64,000 nucleotides of DNA from Roseovarius tolerans (GTDB lineage Bacteria; Pseudomonadota; Alphaproteobacteria; Rhodobacterales; Rhodobacteraceae), in NCBI RefSeq assembly GCF_900109855.1, contig NZ_FOBO01000005.1:62001-126000 (forward strand). The letters run 5' to 3'. The first letter of the stretch is position 1. Each line of letters begins with the position of its first letter. The translations under genes were made by a program, and so were the position numbers. The notes under the pieces were generated by a model. The model had not been told where the DNA came from. It saw only the letters and a list, made by a program, of their open reading frames with translations, and searched no databases. Of the stretch, positions 1 to 9,064 are shown in pieces.

Positions 1-501
1 TCGGCCATTCACCGCTACCTCTATCTCGCGCGCAAGCTGTCGATGCTGCGCGCCGATAAGCTGCTTGAGGACATCATCCAGCAACTTGTGATCGTCGGCA
101 CCCTCGATGAGAGCGGCCAGCAGATCAAAGTCGCGACAGAACTCGACCCGGTCGAGATCAACCCCGATCAATCGGTGCCACTGTCGCTGCTGGCCACCGA
201 GGCGGCGATGAACGCGGTCAAATATTGCGGCGTGAACGCGGAAGGCGAGGCGTGGATCAATATCGCGCTGAAATCGCAGGACGACGGCAACCTGTGCCTC
301 AGCATCGTCAACTCGCGCGCGAGCGCGGACGACGATGCCGCGACCGACGATGCCAGCAGCACCGGGCTGGGCTCGCGCCTCATCAAATCCTTTGCGACCC
401 AACTCAACGGCACGCTGGAAACCGAGGATTTGCCGGATCGCTTCGAGCTGCATGTGGTCTTTCCGATGGCCTGGCACGAGGCGCGGGAAGACGCCGTCTG
501 A
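1..501 (+). CDS. Sensor histidine kinase, C-terminal part (HisKA_2/HWE-like), truncated by the window start
   Basis: The reading frame is open from the first base, so the gene begins upstream. The 166 visible residues form a HATPase_c domain. An N-box-like segment holds Glu67 and Asn71 (LLATEAAMNAVKYCG), and a G-box-like GLGSRLIKSF lies near residues 122-131. The compact ATPase core and the sequence between dimerisation helix and N-box resemble the HisKA_2/HWE kinases of alphaproteobacteria, some of which feed the PhyR/EcfG general stress response. That role is inferred only from family and from the entericidin-like gene that follows. The phosphoacceptor histidine and the sensory domain are outside the window. 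Confidence 0.85.
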   Translation, partial: SAIHRYLYLARKLSMLRADKLLEDIIQQLVIVGTLDESGQQIKVATELDPVEINPDQSVPLSLLATEAAMNAVKYCGVNAEGEAWINIALKSQDDGNLCLSIVNSRASADDDAATDDASSTGLGSRLIKSFATQLNGTLETEDLPDRFELHVVFPMAWHEAREDAV

Positions 502-583
502 AAACTGTGGGTAATCGCGTTTTTCTCTGGAACCATCCGGGCGTTGCCGCGTTTGTTATTCAGCAATTAAACTGGAGGTCACC

Positions 584-724
584 ATGATACGCAAACGCAT
601 TTCGCTTCTCTCTCTCATCGCTTTCGCGTTCGTCAGCGCCTGCGAGACCGTGGAAGGTGCCGGGCAGGACATCGGCAAAGCCGGGGACGCCATTTCCGAC
701 ACTGCCCAAGAGGCCGACAATTAA
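584..724 (+). CDS. Entericidin EcnA/B family small lipoprotein
   Basis: This is a 46-codon gene with a strong GGAGG at 574-578, 5 nt before the ATG. The N-terminus is MIRKR followed by a hydrophobic stretch and a lipobox-like VSAC, so Cys20 would be lipidated after signal peptidase II cleavage. The mature part (ETVEGAGQDIGKAGDAISD) is the standard entericidin pattern. Members of this family are envelope lipoproteins, often under general stress control in alphaproteobacteria. A hairpin terminator follows immediately. The gene is too short to appear in most ORF lists. Confidence 0.88.
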   Translation: MIRKRISLLSLIAFAFVSACETVEGAGQDIGKAGDAISDTAQEADN

Positions 725-732
725 GCGCAATG

Positions 733-768
733 ATCAGCCCGCGGGGACACTCCTCGCGGGCTGATTTT
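733..768 (+). terminator. Rho-independent terminator after the entericidin gene
   Basis: A 15-nt arm (ATCAGCCCGCGGGGA) and its near-perfect complement are separated by only 3 nt, with one G-T pair, and are followed by TTTTT at 764-768. It sits 8 nt after the entericidin stop codon. Confidence 0.85.
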
Positions 769-793
769 TGGTGTGCACCCAAAGGAGCCACCC

Positions 794-979
794 ATGCCCG
801 CACAATCCGAAGCCCAGCAAAAGGCCGCCGGGGCGGCCCTTTCCGCCAAGCGGGGCGAGACCAAGGTTGCCGATCTGCAAGGTGCCTCGAAAGACATGTA
901 TGAAACGATGACCGAGGCCGAGCTTGAAGAGATCGCGGCGACCTCGCATGACCATCTGCCCGACCGCAAGGAAGACTGA
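794..979 (+). CDS. DUF3008 family small protein
   Basis: A 61-residue protein beginning MPAQSEAQQKAAGAALSAKR, the signature of DUF3008 (also called DUF3008 domain, Pfam PF11450), small basic-then-acidic proteins of unknown function that are common in proteobacteria. The start at 794 is chosen because AAAGGAG (780-786) lies 7 nt upstream; an in-frame codon at 773 lacks such a site. The middle (SKDMYETMTEAELEEIAAT) is also typical. The gene lies next to an entericidin gene, and both families are often stress induced, but no function is shown. Confidence 0.85.
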   Translation: MPAQSEAQQKAAGAALSAKRGETKVADLQGASKDMYETMTEAELEEIAATSHDHLPDRKED

Positions 980-986
980 GCCGACC

Positions 987-1571
987 TCAGATCAGGACGA
1001 CGAGGCCCCCGGTCACCGCCATGGCGAGCATCATCCCGATCAGCACCAATAGCCCATCGCCCATGAACATCCCCGTCGCCAGCACGACAATGATCGCGCC
1101 GAGGATCGAAGAGGAGAATGGGATCAGCTCCAGAAGCGGCATCACCATCCCGAAGATCAGGCAGATGCCCTGCGGCAGCCGCGCGAGCGGCGGAGTTACC
1201 AGCCCCCGCAATCGCCGCTTGGTAAAGGTATCGAGCCACCGCGCCGGACGGGTGAACCACAGCATCGCGCTGCGTGCGCGGTCGGTGCTTATGGTCGCGC
1301 GGCGCAGCCAGCCGGGCAGCCACAGGCTCGGGCGTTGCAGGATCTGTTGCAGCGACACCGCCGCGATCAGCAGGCCGCAGACGCTGGTAAATCCAGGCAC
1401 CCCGCTCAGCGGCGAAACCAGCGCCAGCGACGGCACGATCAACAGCGGCGTATAGCTTGCCACGCCAAGCGCGTCGATCACCTCGCCGACGCTCGACGTC
1501 GCGCCATCCAGCGCCTTGCGCGCCTGTTTGACAACGTCGCTCGCGGTTTGCAATTCGGCAGAGGCCGGCAC
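987..1571 (-). CDS. ExoD family exopolysaccharide synthesis membrane protein
   Basis: A 194-residue protein with several hydrophobic segments: PLLIVPSLALVSPLSGVPGF near residue 42, IFGMVMPLLELIPFSSSILGAIIVVLATGMF near 138, and a C-terminal membrane helix. The length, the conserved P-S-L-P/SG-VPG turn and the D-R-A-R segment fit ExoD (PF06055), named for a Rhizobium meliloti exopolysaccharide mutant; the molecular function of the family is unknown. It is convergent with the DUF3008 gene, with 7 nt between the stop codons. Confidence 0.8.
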   Translation of the reverse strand: MPASAELQTASDVVKQARKALDGATSSVGEVIDALGVASYTPLLIVPSLALVSPLSGVPGFTSVCGLLIAAVSLQQILQRPSLWLPGWLRRATISTDRARSAMLWFTRPARWLDTFTKRRLRGLVTPPLARLPQGICLIFGMVMPLLELIPFSSSILGAIIVVLATGMFMGDGLLVLIGMMLAMAVTGGLVVLI

Positions 1572-1649
1572 ATCAGTCTCCTTTTTGAAAACGTCCCCCC
1601 AACCAACGCATCGCAGGGCGATCGGTTCCCCGCACGCCCTATCGGACCG

Positions 1650-2525
1650 TCACGGGCGCAGGCCGGGCAGTGCCCTCTTGTGACTGGCCCAGAGCGATCC
1701 GATCCCAGACAGCGCGATCAGCACCAACCCCAACAGCGACCAACCATCTGGCCAGTCGCCAAAGACCAGCACGCCAAGCACGGTGGCGGAAACCAACTGG
1801 CTGTAGATCAGGGGCGCGATCAGACTGGCCTCGGCAGTGCGGTTGGCGATCACCAGCATGAAATTGCCGCAGGCCGAGGCCCCGGCGCTCAGCGCGACAA
1901 GCAGCGACAGGCGCATGTCGAACACAGGCAATTCGCCGATCACGCCAAACGGGGTCAGCAGCGCGCTCCCGATCAGCAGTTGCGAGATCAGCAGAAACCG
2001 GGGCCGGTGCGCGCCCGCTACGGTGCGCGTCATCACCAGATAGGCCCCGTAGAACGTGCCCGCGGCCAGCGCAAAGCCCATGCCGGGCGTCGCCCCGAAC
2101 CCCGGCTTGACCACCAGCATCACGCCCAGAAACCCGAGCGCCAGCAGCAGGCTGCGCCGCAGCGTCGGGCGCTCGTGCAGAAAGATCATCGCCAGCACGT
2201 AGGACACCACCGGCCCGATGAAGAACGCCCCGAAAACATTGGCCAGCGGCTCGGTCCGCAGCGCCGTCAGGATGCATGACACGCCCGCCGCGATGGCCGC
2301 CGCGCGCAACAGGATGCGCCAGCGAAACAGTTCCGGTACCTCATCCCGCGTCAGCCCGCTGAACGGCAGCAGCACCAGCCCCGCCAGCGCAAAGCGCGAC
2401 CACGCCACGAAGAACGGATCGACCCCGCCCGCCGTCATCAGCTTGCCCGCCGTGTCGCCGACCACCACGCAGGTGACGGCGGCAAAGACCAGCAGGATGA
2501 CACGAACAAGCTCTGACAGGGGCAT
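1650..2525 (-). CDS. EamA/DMT family transporter
   Basis: About 291 residues with ten hydrophobic segments in two repeats, the EamA layout of drug/metabolite transporters. Substrate unknown. The ATG at 2525 is preferred; an in-frame TTG at 2549 would overlap the upstream gene. The start lies 7 nt after the SDR stop codon, so this is the last gene of a helicase - SDR - transporter unit on the minus strand. No specific substrate can be read from the sequence. Confidence 0.82.
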   Translation of the reverse strand: MPLSELVRVILLVFAAVTCVVVGDTAGKLMTAGGVDPFFVAWSRFALAGLVLLPFSGLTRDEVPELFRWRILLRAAAIAAGVSCILTALRTEPLANVFGAFFIGPVVSYVLAMIFLHERPTLRRSLLLALGFLGVMLVVKPGFGATPGMGFALAAGTFYGAYLVMTRTVAGAHRPRFLLISQLLIGSALLTPFGVIGELPVFDMRLSLLVALSAGASACGNFMLVIANRTAEASLIAPLIYSQLVSATVLGVLVFGDWPDGWSLLGLVLIALSGIGSLWASHKRALPGLRP

Positions 2526-2532
2526 TGCAGGG

Positions 2533-3252
2533 TTAGCCGCGCCCGACAAATGGCATCTTGGTCGCCATCAGCGTCATGAACTGCACGTTTGCCTCGGGCG
2601 GCAGATCGGCCATGTGCAGCACTGCGCGCCCCACTTCGGCCACGTCCATCGTGGGCGGCGGGTTGCCCGGATTGGCGGCGATGATCCCCTCCAGCAACTC
2701 GGTGCGCGCGTTGCCGATGTCGATCTGTCCGCAGGCGATGTCAAACGCGCGGCCATCAAGGCTGAGCGTCTTGGTCAGCCCGGTAATCGCGTGCTTGGTC
2801 GTGGTATAGGCGACAGAGCCTTCGCGCGGCGCATGGGCCGAGATCGAGCCGTTGTTGATGATCCGCCCGCCTTGCGGTGATTGCCGCCGCATCTGCCCGA
2901 ACGCCGCCTGCGCGCAGAGGAACATGCCGTGCAGGTTCACATCGACCACCTGCCGCCATTCGTCATAGCCCAACTCGTCGATCGTCGCCGCGCGGCCAAA
3001 GCTGCCCGCGTTGTTGAACAGAACATCAAGCCGTCCGGTTCGGGCGGTGAAATCTGCGAAACAGCGCGCCACGTCCCGCGGGTCGGTCACGTCGCCGGGC
3101 AGGATCACCGCGCGATCATCCCCCTCGGCCACCGCCTCCAGCGCCTCGGGACGGCGCGCCATCAGGCCGACCTGCCAGCCTGCCGCCAGAAAGGCGCGCG
3201 CGCAGGCGGCCCCAATACCGGCACTTGCGCCGGTGACGAGAACGGTTTTCAT
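2533..3252 (-). CDS. SDR family NAD(P)-dependent oxidoreductase
   Basis: A 239-residue classical short-chain dehydrogenase. The cofactor motif [10 protein letters not shown] is at residues 7-16, NNAG near 84-87, the catalytic Ser in NNGSISAH, and the YTTTK pair near 149-153. The C-terminus ([14 protein letters not shown]) is typical of a Rhodobacteraceae SDR subgroup. The ATG overlaps the stop of the upstream helicase as ATGA, so translation is probably coupled. Substrate unknown. The upstream in-frame extension is antisense-type sequence and was rejected as a start. Confidence 0.88.
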   Translation of the reverse strand: MKTVLVTGASAGIGAACARAFLAAGWQVGLMARRPEALEAVAEGDDRAVILPGDVTDPRDVARCFADFTARTGRLDVLFNNAGSFGRAATIDELGYDEWRQVVDVNLHGMFLCAQAAFGQMRRQSPQGGRIINNGSISAHAPREGSVAYTTTKHAITGLTKTLSLDGRAFDIACGQIDIGNARTELLEGIIAANPGNPPPTMDVAEVGRAVLHMADLPPEANVQFMTLMATKMPFVGRG

Positions 3253-4778
3253 GTCTCTTCCTCCTGTTCGAGTTCCAAGGGCACCGGCGCGGCTCGCAGA
3301 TCGTCGATGCGAAGCGGCGCGGTGGGTTTCGACAGCCGGTTGCGCACCACCCAATGCAGCCGCTCCTCGGCGCGGGTGATCGCCACATAGGCCAGCCGCT
3401 TCCAAAGCGGTTGTCCGGCCTCGGATCGGCCCATCCGGGCGGCGGCATAGATATCGGGGGCAAAGACCTGCACATCGCGCCATTGCGACCCTTGCGCCTT
3501 GTGGATCGTCACCGCCGCGCCATGCAGGAAGGTTGCCCCCATATTGGCCGCATAGGGGATGAACGGCTCTTCCTCGTCGGGCTTCTCGATCTTGACGATA
3601 GAGGCCGCCGACAGTCGCGGGTCTTCGGCCCCGATGACATGCAGCCGCGAAAACCCGGGCCGCTTGCCGGGCCCGAGATAGATCACCTGCGCGCCCTTGA
3701 TCAGCCCGCGCGCCTCCAGATCCAGCCGCTTCTTGCGATGTTTGAGCGGCAGCTCGATGCCGTCACAGACCAGCGGCTCACCTTCCAGCAGCGCCGTCTC
3801 GGGCGCGCCATGCACCGCGCGAAACGCATTGATCAGCCGGATGCGCGTGGCGTTGCGCCAGACCAGCACCGGCGAGCGCGCCATCAGATCGACCTCGACC
3901 CGCTCGGCCCATCGCACCCGCTCGTCGCGCTTGGCCGCGTCCTCGATCATCCGCTCGAACTGGTGGAACTCCAGCGCCGGATCAGCGAGCGCATGGGCCA
4001 GATCAAGGATCGGATTGTCGGCATCCTGCCGGTGGATGCGGCTCAGTTCCAACCGGGCAGGGGCGGGCAATGTCTCGAACACCATCCCGTCATTGGATTT
4101 GACGGGCGGCAATTGTGCCGGATCGCCGAACAACAGCAGGGTCGGAAAGATTTCCTGCAAGTCTGCGAATTGCTGACCATCCAGCATGCTCGCCTCATCG
4201 ACGAACCCGATATCGAGCGGCTCTTCCCGGCGTTTCCAGCCAGTGATGAAATCCGAGCCGCGCAGCCCCGCCGCCGCCAAGGCTCCCGGAATGGACTTGT
4301 TGCTCTGGTAGAACGCCAGCGCCCGGTCAAGCGCCAGATCGGTCAGCCCCTCGACCTCGGGGCGGTCGCCATTCCCGGCCAGCCATTCGGCGATCTTTTC
4401 ATATTCCGGGTCATAGACCGGGGTATAGAGAATGCGGTGAATGGTTGTTGCGGGCACACCGCGCAGGCGCAGCACGCTCGCCGCCTTGTTGGTCGGCGCG
4501 AGAATCGCCAGCGTGCGCCGGTCGCGCCGTTTGCGCCCCTCCCAATCGCCCGAGACCACATCCACCCCCGCTTCCTCCAGCGCACGGTAGAGCGCGGCCA
4601 GCAAGAGCGTCTTGCCCGACCCGGCCTTGCCCACCACCGCCAGAACCGCCTGCTTACCCTCACGCGGCGGAGTCAGCAGCCCTTCGTCAAGGTCCACACC
4701 CACACCGCGCAACGCCTCTGCGATGCGGTCATGGGCCTCTGCCTGATCGGGAGAATAGATAAGTTCGGTCTCGGTCAT
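3249..4778 (-). CDS. SF1 ATP-dependent DNA helicase (RecD/Dda-like, UvrD_C_2)
   Basis: A 509-residue AAA_30/UvrD_C_2 helicase. The Walker A GKAGSGKT is at 50-57, the Walker B FVDEAS at 192-197, motif [14 protein letters not shown] at 218-228, motif V-like [10 protein letters not shown] near 424-433, and motif [13 protein letters not shown] near 464-474. This is the arrangement of small RecD2/Dda-type 5'-3' helicases, without RecD accessory domains. Its repair role is inferred. It is the first gene of a coupled minus-strand unit and is divergent from mipZ. Confidence 0.9.
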   Translation of the reverse strand: MTETELIYSPDQAEAHDRIAEALRGVGVDLDEGLLTPPREGKQAVLAVVGKAGSGKTLLLAALYRALEEAGVDVVSGDWEGRKRRDRRTLAILAPTNKAASVLRLRGVPATTIHRILYTPVYDPEYEKIAEWLAGNGDRPEVEGLTDLALDRALAFYQSNKSIPGALAAAGLRGSDFITGWKRREEPLDIGFVDEASMLDGQQFADLQEIFPTLLLFGDPAQLPPVKSNDGMVFETLPAPARLELSRIHRQDADNPILDLAHALADPALEFHQFERMIEDAAKRDERVRWAERVEVDLMARSPVLVWRNATRIRLINAFRAVHGAPETALLEGEPLVCDGIELPLKHRKKRLDLEARGLIKGAQVIYLGPGKRPGFSRLHVIGAEDPRLSAASIVKIEKPDEEEPFIPYAANMGATFLHGAAVTIHKAQGSQWRDVQVFAPDIYAAARMGRSEAGQPLWKRLAYVAITRAEERLHWVVRNRLSKPTAPLRIDDLRAAPVPLELEQEEET

Positions 4779-4845
4779 GCGCGCGACCCTAGCGCCGGGG
4801 CGGATGAGGTGCCAGCGAAAGACGCAGCCGCCATGGCGATGTCGC

Positions 4846-4875
4846 TTGACCCGGCTGGCGCACCTTCCCTATTGC
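4846..4875 (+). promoter_or_regulatory. Candidate sigma-70-type promoter for mipZ
   Basis: TTGACC at 4846-4851, an 18-nt spacer and TATTGC at 4870-4875, placed about 78 nt before the mipZ ATG in the divergent interval with the helicase. Read from consensus only. Confidence 0.35.
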
Positions 4876-4952
4876 GATACCAACAGGTAAAGTCACACAA
4901 AAAGACCGGGGGCGTACAGGCCGCGCACCCCGCGACCAAGGGGAACGGGACC

Positions 4953-5762
4953 ATGGCGCATATCATCGTCGTCGGGAATGAAAAGGGCGGCGCGGGCAAA
5001 TCCACCGTGTCGATGCATGTGGCGACAGCCCTTGCGCGGATGGGGCACAAGACCAGCGCGCTCGATCTCGATCTGCGGCAGCGGACCTTTGGCCGCTATG
5101 CCGAGAACCGTAAACGCTTTCTTGCGGCCGAGGGGCTCGATCTGCCCAGCCCGCGCTATCACGACCTGCCCGAAGTGGCCGCCGATCAGCTCAAGCCGGG
5201 CGAGAACGTCTATGACCGCAGGCTCTCGGCGGCGGTGGCGGAACTGGAGCCTGACAGCGATTTTATCGTGATCGACTGCCCCGGCTCGCATACCCGCCTC
5301 AGCCAGGTGGCGCATAGCCTCGCCGATACGCTGATCACGCCGCTCAACGACAGTTTCATCGACTTCGACCTGCTCGCCAATATCGACGGCGACGGGCAGA
5401 AGATCCTCGGGCCGTCGGTCTATTCCGAAATGGTCTGGAATGCGCGTCAATTGCGGGCACAGGCCGGGTTGAAGGCGATCGATTGGGTCGTCCTGCGCAA
5501 CCGGGTGGGCGCGCAGCAGATGGTCAACAAGGAAAAGATGGGCCGCGCCATCGAAAATCTCGCGCGCCGGATCGGCTTTCGCGTGGCACCCGGCTTCAAC
5601 GAACGGGTGATCTTCCGCGAGCTCTTCCCGCGCGGCCTGACGCTGCTCGATCTCAAGGATATCGGGGTCAAGGGCCTCAACATCTCGAATATCGCTGCCC
5701 GTCAGGAATTGCGTGATCTGATCAAGGCGCTGAACCTGCCCGGCGTCACGGCCAAGTTCTAG
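4953..5762 (+). CDS. mipZ: Division plane positioning ATPase MipZ
   Basis: A 269-residue ParA-superfamily ATPase beginning MAHIIVVGNEKGGAGKST. The deviant Walker A lies at residues 11-18, with the signature Lys at 11 and Lys16. FIVIDCPGSH near 105 supplies the Walker B/switch region, and DxxQ-like sequences follow. Length and C-terminus (DLIKALNLPG) match MipZ of Caulobacter and Rhodobacterales, which binds ParB at the poles and inhibits FtsZ assembly in a gradient so that division occurs at midcell. The ATG at 4953 is preceded by GGGAACGGG. Parts of one very long in-frame upstream extension are antisense to the helicase and not real. Confidence 0.93.
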   Translation: MAHIIVVGNEKGGAGKSTVSMHVATALARMGHKTSALDLDLRQRTFGRYAENRKRFLAAEGLDLPSPRYHDLPEVAADQLKPGENVYDRRLSAAVAELEPDSDFIVIDCPGSHTRLSQVAHSLADTLITPLNDSFIDFDLLANIDGDGQKILGPSVYSEMVWNARQLRAQAGLKAIDWVVLRNRVGAQQMVNKEKMGRAIENLARRIGFRVAPGFNERVIFRELFPRGLTLLDLKDIGVKGLNISNIAARQELRDLIKALNLPGVTAKF

Positions 5763-5895
5763 TCCCTGTCACCGCCGGTCAGGCCGGACCATCAGCAACC
5801 CCATGCCCGCCATGCGTGCCCTTGAACGGCGCGCGCGCTCCCCCATATCTTTAGAACATACGACCAAGTATCGCCGCCGACTGGGGAGCCGCGAC

Positions 5896-6606
5896 GTGAC
5901 GGATCGAAGCAATAAATCGTTTCCAGAAGGGCGCGGTCCTGCGTCCTCTCTTTCGTCGCGCTGGGACGGGCGTCTCGACCCCGAGCAGAAATCATGGTGC
6001 GAGGCCAATGGCGTGCCCCTGGCCTATGACCCGATGCAGATCGGCTGGATCATCGCCGACAAGGAGGCGGTCTGCCCCAACGCCGTGCCATCCGCGCCGC
6101 TGTCATGGAAGGCGAAACCTACCCGCCTGCTCGATTTCAGGCGCTGGCAGAGCGATGACTTGCCCGCCTTCCGGCAGCTTCTGGGCGATCCGCAGGTCTG
6201 GCGCTACATGCACGAGGACTGCCCCGGCGAGATGACCGAGGCCCTCGCACGCGACCTGATCGAGATTTCCGCGTTCAGCGATCACCATGACGTTCTGGCC
6301 GTGACTCTTGATGGAAAACCCGTCGGGCAGATGCGCCTTGCCTTCGGCGCTGACCCCAGCAGCGCGGACACCGCCGAACTCAGCTACTGGCTGGGCCGCG
6401 CGCATTGGGGCAGGGGCCTCGGGCGCGACCTCGTGCGCCGCGCCACGCAGCGCGCCTTTGCCGATCACGACTGGCTCTACCGGCTGGTGGCCTTCGTGCA
6501 TCCCGACAATCCCGCGTCAGAGCGGTGCCTGCGCGCGGCGGGCTATCACGACCGCGGGCATCGCGATGACGGCTGGTCCTGCTTCGTGACCTACCGCGAC
6601 AGCTAA
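5896..6606 (+). CDS. GNAT family N-acetyltransferase (RimJ/RimL-like)
   Basis: A GNAT fold occupies the C-terminal two thirds: RLLDFRRWQSDDLPAF (beta1-alpha1), GKPVGQMRL, ELSYWLGRAHWGRGLGRDLV (acetyl-CoA loop of R/Q-x-x-G-x-G/A type) and NPASERCLRAAGY. The layout is that of RimJ/RimL-like enzymes that acetylate protein N-termini or small amines; the substrate is unknown. The GTG at 5896 is favoured because GGGAG lies 8 nt upstream; an in-frame ATG at 5803 would add 31 residues with no domain content. The roughly 75 residues before the GNAT core are not recognised. Confidence 0.78.
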   Translation: MTDRSNKSFPEGRGPASSLSSRWDGRLDPEQKSWCEANGVPLAYDPMQIGWIIADKEAVCPNAVPSAPLSWKAKPTRLLDFRRWQSDDLPAFRQLLGDPQVWRYMHEDCPGEMTEALARDLIEISAFSDHHDVLAVTLDGKPVGQMRLAFGADPSSADTAELSYWLGRAHWGRGLGRDLVRRATQRAFADHDWLYRLVAFVHPDNPASERCLRAAGYHDRGHRDDGWSCFVTYRDS

Positions 6607-6609
6607 GGC

Positions 6610-7509
6610 TCAGACCGGGGGGCCGGTGCGCGGCTGCGGCCGGTTGCGCAGGCGTCTCTGGTAGATCAGCGCCCAGAGGTTCGACACGAAGAGCGCCCCG
6701 ATCACCACCGCCCCGCCAACGATGGTCCAACCGCCCGGATCCTCGCCGATCATCGCCCAGACCAGCAAGGGCGCCAGCACCGATTCCAGCAAGATAAGCA
6801 GCGCAACCTCCGCCGAGGCGATATAGCGTGGCCCAAGCGTCAGCAGGCAGGTCGAGACGCTGATGAACGCCCCATGCGCGAGGATCAGCGGCCAGTTCAG
6901 CGACCAGACCGCCAGCGGCTGCGCCAGCGGCCAGATCACCAATGAGGCCCCGATCATCGCCACCGGAATGGCCGGGATCATCGACACCGCGCGCAATTGC
7001 CGGGCCGCCGTTATCGCGGCGGCAAAGCTGGCCGAGACCCCAAGCGCCACCAGATCGCCGCTCCAATGCGCGCCATGGGTCTCACCCGACCCCCGGGCGA
7101 TCACCGCCAGCCCCGCGAACACCCCCAGCATGGTCAGGATCATCCGGCGGCTGATCGGCTCCTTAAGAAACACCCGACTGAAGATCGCGGCAAAGACCGG
7201 CATCGAGGCGAGAATGAAAACCACATTGGCCACGCTTGTCATGCTGACGGCAAAGACAAAGCCGGGCGCGGTGGCCCCGATCAGCACCGTATAGATCAGC
7301 CCGGGCCGCCCGGTGCGCGCCACCTCGGCGAAGCCGCGCACGCCATTTATGGCCAGCACACCCAGCAGGATCACACCCCCCGCCGTGATCCCGCGCCAAA
7401 AGGCGATGCTCGCCGCGTCCCCGTCAATAAGCCGCACGAATAGCGAATCCGGCACCACGAAAAGCACGCCGAGCGCGGTGATCAAAAGCCCCTTGAGATG
7501 TTCCGACAT
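6610..7509 (-). CDS. EamA/DMT family transporter
   Basis: A 299-residue protein with ten hydrophobic segments in two EamA repeats. It begins MSEHLKGLLITALGVLFVVPDSLFVRLI and has the conserved FWRG and a Pro-rich loop typical of the family. It is convergent with the GNAT gene (3 nt between stops). It differs clearly from the EamA protein at 1650-2525, so the two are not a recent duplication. Substrate unknown. Confidence 0.83.
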   Translation of the reverse strand: MSEHLKGLLITALGVLFVVPDSLFVRLIDGDAASIAFWRGITAGGVILLGVLAINGVRGFAEVARTGRPGLIYTVLIGATAPGFVFAVSMTSVANVVFILASMPVFAAIFSRVFLKEPISRRMILTMLGVFAGLAVIARGSGETHGAHWSGDLVALGVSASFAAAITAARQLRAVSMIPAIPVAMIGASLVIWPLAQPLAVWSLNWPLILAHGAFISVSTCLLTLGPRYIASAEVALLILLESVLAPLLVWAMIGEDPGGWTIVGGAVVIGALFVSNLWALIYQRRLRNRPQPRTGPPV

Positions 7510-7574
7510 GCACCGTCTCCTCGCGGCCAGTCAGACCACAGAGCGGCGGCGCTGTCCATGCGGTGGCGGCGGGC

Positions 7575-8159
7575 TCAACTGCGGGTCTTTTTCGCCCAGG
7601 CGAGGACCAGTGACGCCGCCCCGGCCATGGTCAGGTCCATCCCCAGGAAGAGGCCAAGAAGCCCGAGTGCCGCGCCCGGCAGACCCAGCACGATCAGCGC
7701 CGCCAGCACCAGCGACAGAACACCCGAGGCCATGATCCAGCCCCAGCCTTGCACGGGCCGCATCTGCCACGCCAAGCCGACCCGCAACGCGCCCAGCACC
7801 GTGAAGAGCACCGCCACAAGGGCGGTCAGCGTCACCAGCCCGGCCAGCGGATTGAGCACCAGTGTCACAGCGAACAGCACCAGCGCCAGCCCAAGCGCAC
7901 CCGACAGCCAGCGATCGCCGGTGGTCTTGGTCTTGTCGGTCACGGCCAGCCAGAGTTGCACACCGCCCGCCGCAAGGAATGCGGCACCGGCCACCGCCTC
8001 GGCGGCAAGCGAGGCGGCGAATGGATTGAGAAACGCCAGAAAGCCGCCGATCAGCATCACGACGCCCAGCACGGCCAGACCTTTCCAGCCCATGTCCGGC
8101 GTCAGCGTCTCGAGATCGTCCTCCGCGTCGCTCCGGGACGTGTCATCGCGTGCGGTCAT
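7575..8159 (-). CDS. HdeD-like DUF308 membrane protein
   Basis: 194 residues. An acidic N-terminal tail of about 25 residues is followed by six short hydrophobic segments in pairs (GWKGLAVLGVVMLIGGFLAF, AAEAVAGAAFLAAGGVQLWLA, WLSGALGLALVLFAVTLVLNP and later). This is the DUF308 architecture of HdeD, an inner membrane protein tied to acid resistance in E. coli. Function here is inferred only. The next minus-strand gene ends before it and the aldolase gene is divergent. Confidence 0.78.
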   Translation of the reverse strand: MTARDDTSRSDAEDDLETLTPDMGWKGLAVLGVVMLIGGFLAFLNPFAASLAAEAVAGAAFLAAGGVQLWLAVTDKTKTTGDRWLSGALGLALVLFAVTLVLNPLAGLVTLTALVAVLFTVLGALRVGLAWQMRPVQGWGWIMASGVLSLVLAALIVLGLPGAALGLLGLFLGMDLTMAGAASLVLAWAKKTRS

Positions 8160-8293
8160 GTCGTCCTCCTTTCAAAGCCATGTCGTTGCCCCGTGACCTG
8201 CGCATGCGCCTTGCGGGTTTCAACCACCCACCCTCTCGCCATTTCCCGGCGGTGCGGTCTATGCTGCGCTTGACCCTGACAGAGGAGAGCGCC

Positions 8294-9064
8294 ATGCCCG
8301 CCCCGCAAAATCCCTTCAAGGCCGCGTTGCAGCGCGGCGAGATGCAATATGGCTGTTGGGGTGCGTTCGCCCATCCATACGCTACCGAATTGATGGCCTC
8401 GACCGGGTTCGACTGGCTGGTGATCGACGGCGAACACGCGCCCAATGACCTGCCCACCATCACCGCGCAATTACAGGCGATGTACGGATATTCCACGCAT
8501 CCCGTGGTGCGCCTGCCGATGGGCGAGGATTGGGCGATCAAGCAGGTGCTCGACGCGGGCGCGCAGACGCTCCTGATCCCGATGGTCGAAAGCGCCGATC
8601 AGGCCGGCGACCTGGTGCGCGCGATGCGTTATCCGCCTGCGGGCATCCGGGGGTCGGGCGCGATGATCGCCCGCGCGACGATGTTCGCCGGGGTTGAAAA
8701 CTATGTCGCCACCGCCGATGCGCAGATGTGCCTTCTGGTGCAGGTCGAAACCCGCGCGGGCATTGACGCGCTCGACGATATCCTTGCGCTCGAGGGCGTG
8801 GACGGCGTCTTTATCGGCCCGTCTGACCTTGCCGCCGACATGGGCCATCTCGGCGATAGCGACGTGCCCGAGGTGCAGGAGGTCATTCGCAACGCATTGG
8901 GCCGCATCGCCGCCTCGGACAAGGCGGCGGGCATCCTCGCGACCGATCACGAGGTGGCGCTGCGCTATCGCGACTGGGGCGCGCAGTTCCTCGCGGTGGC
9001 GGCGGATGTCCTGCTGCTAGCGCAGGCGGCACGCGCGACCGTGGCCCGCTGGCGCGATGGCTGA
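8294..9064 (+). CDS. HpcH/HpaI family aldolase
   Basis: 256 residues of the class II pyruvate-aldolase family. Visible are WLVIDGEHAPND (metal/catalytic His region, residues about 40-51), VRLPMG, the metal-binding LLVQVETRAGIDALDDI, and FIGPSDLAADMGH. It would cleave or form 4-hydroxy-2-oxo acids, giving pyruvate and an aldehyde, with a divalent metal bound by the Glu and Asp of these motifs. AGAGGAG lies just before the ATG. The 3' end overlaps the kinase gene by 8 nt, so the two are co-translated; together they suggest sugar or sugar-acid use. Confidence 0.88.
   Translation: MPAPQNPFKAALQRGEMQYGCWGAFAHPYATELMASTGFDWLVIDGEHAPNDLPTITAQLQAMYGYSTHPVVRLPMGEDWAIKQVLDAGAQTLLIPMVESADQAGDLVRAMRYPPAGIRGSGAMIARATMFAGVENYVATADAQMCLLVQVETRAGIDALDDILALEGVDGVFIGPSDLAADMGHLGDSDVPEVQEVIRNALGRIAASDKAAGILATDHEVALRYRDWGAQFLAVAADVLLLAQAARATVARWRDG

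Noticed and set aside
3354-5762. An 802-codon open frame on the plus strand
   Set aside because: Its first 1.6 kb is antisense to the helicase and has no domain; only the final part (from 4953) is the real mipZ gene.
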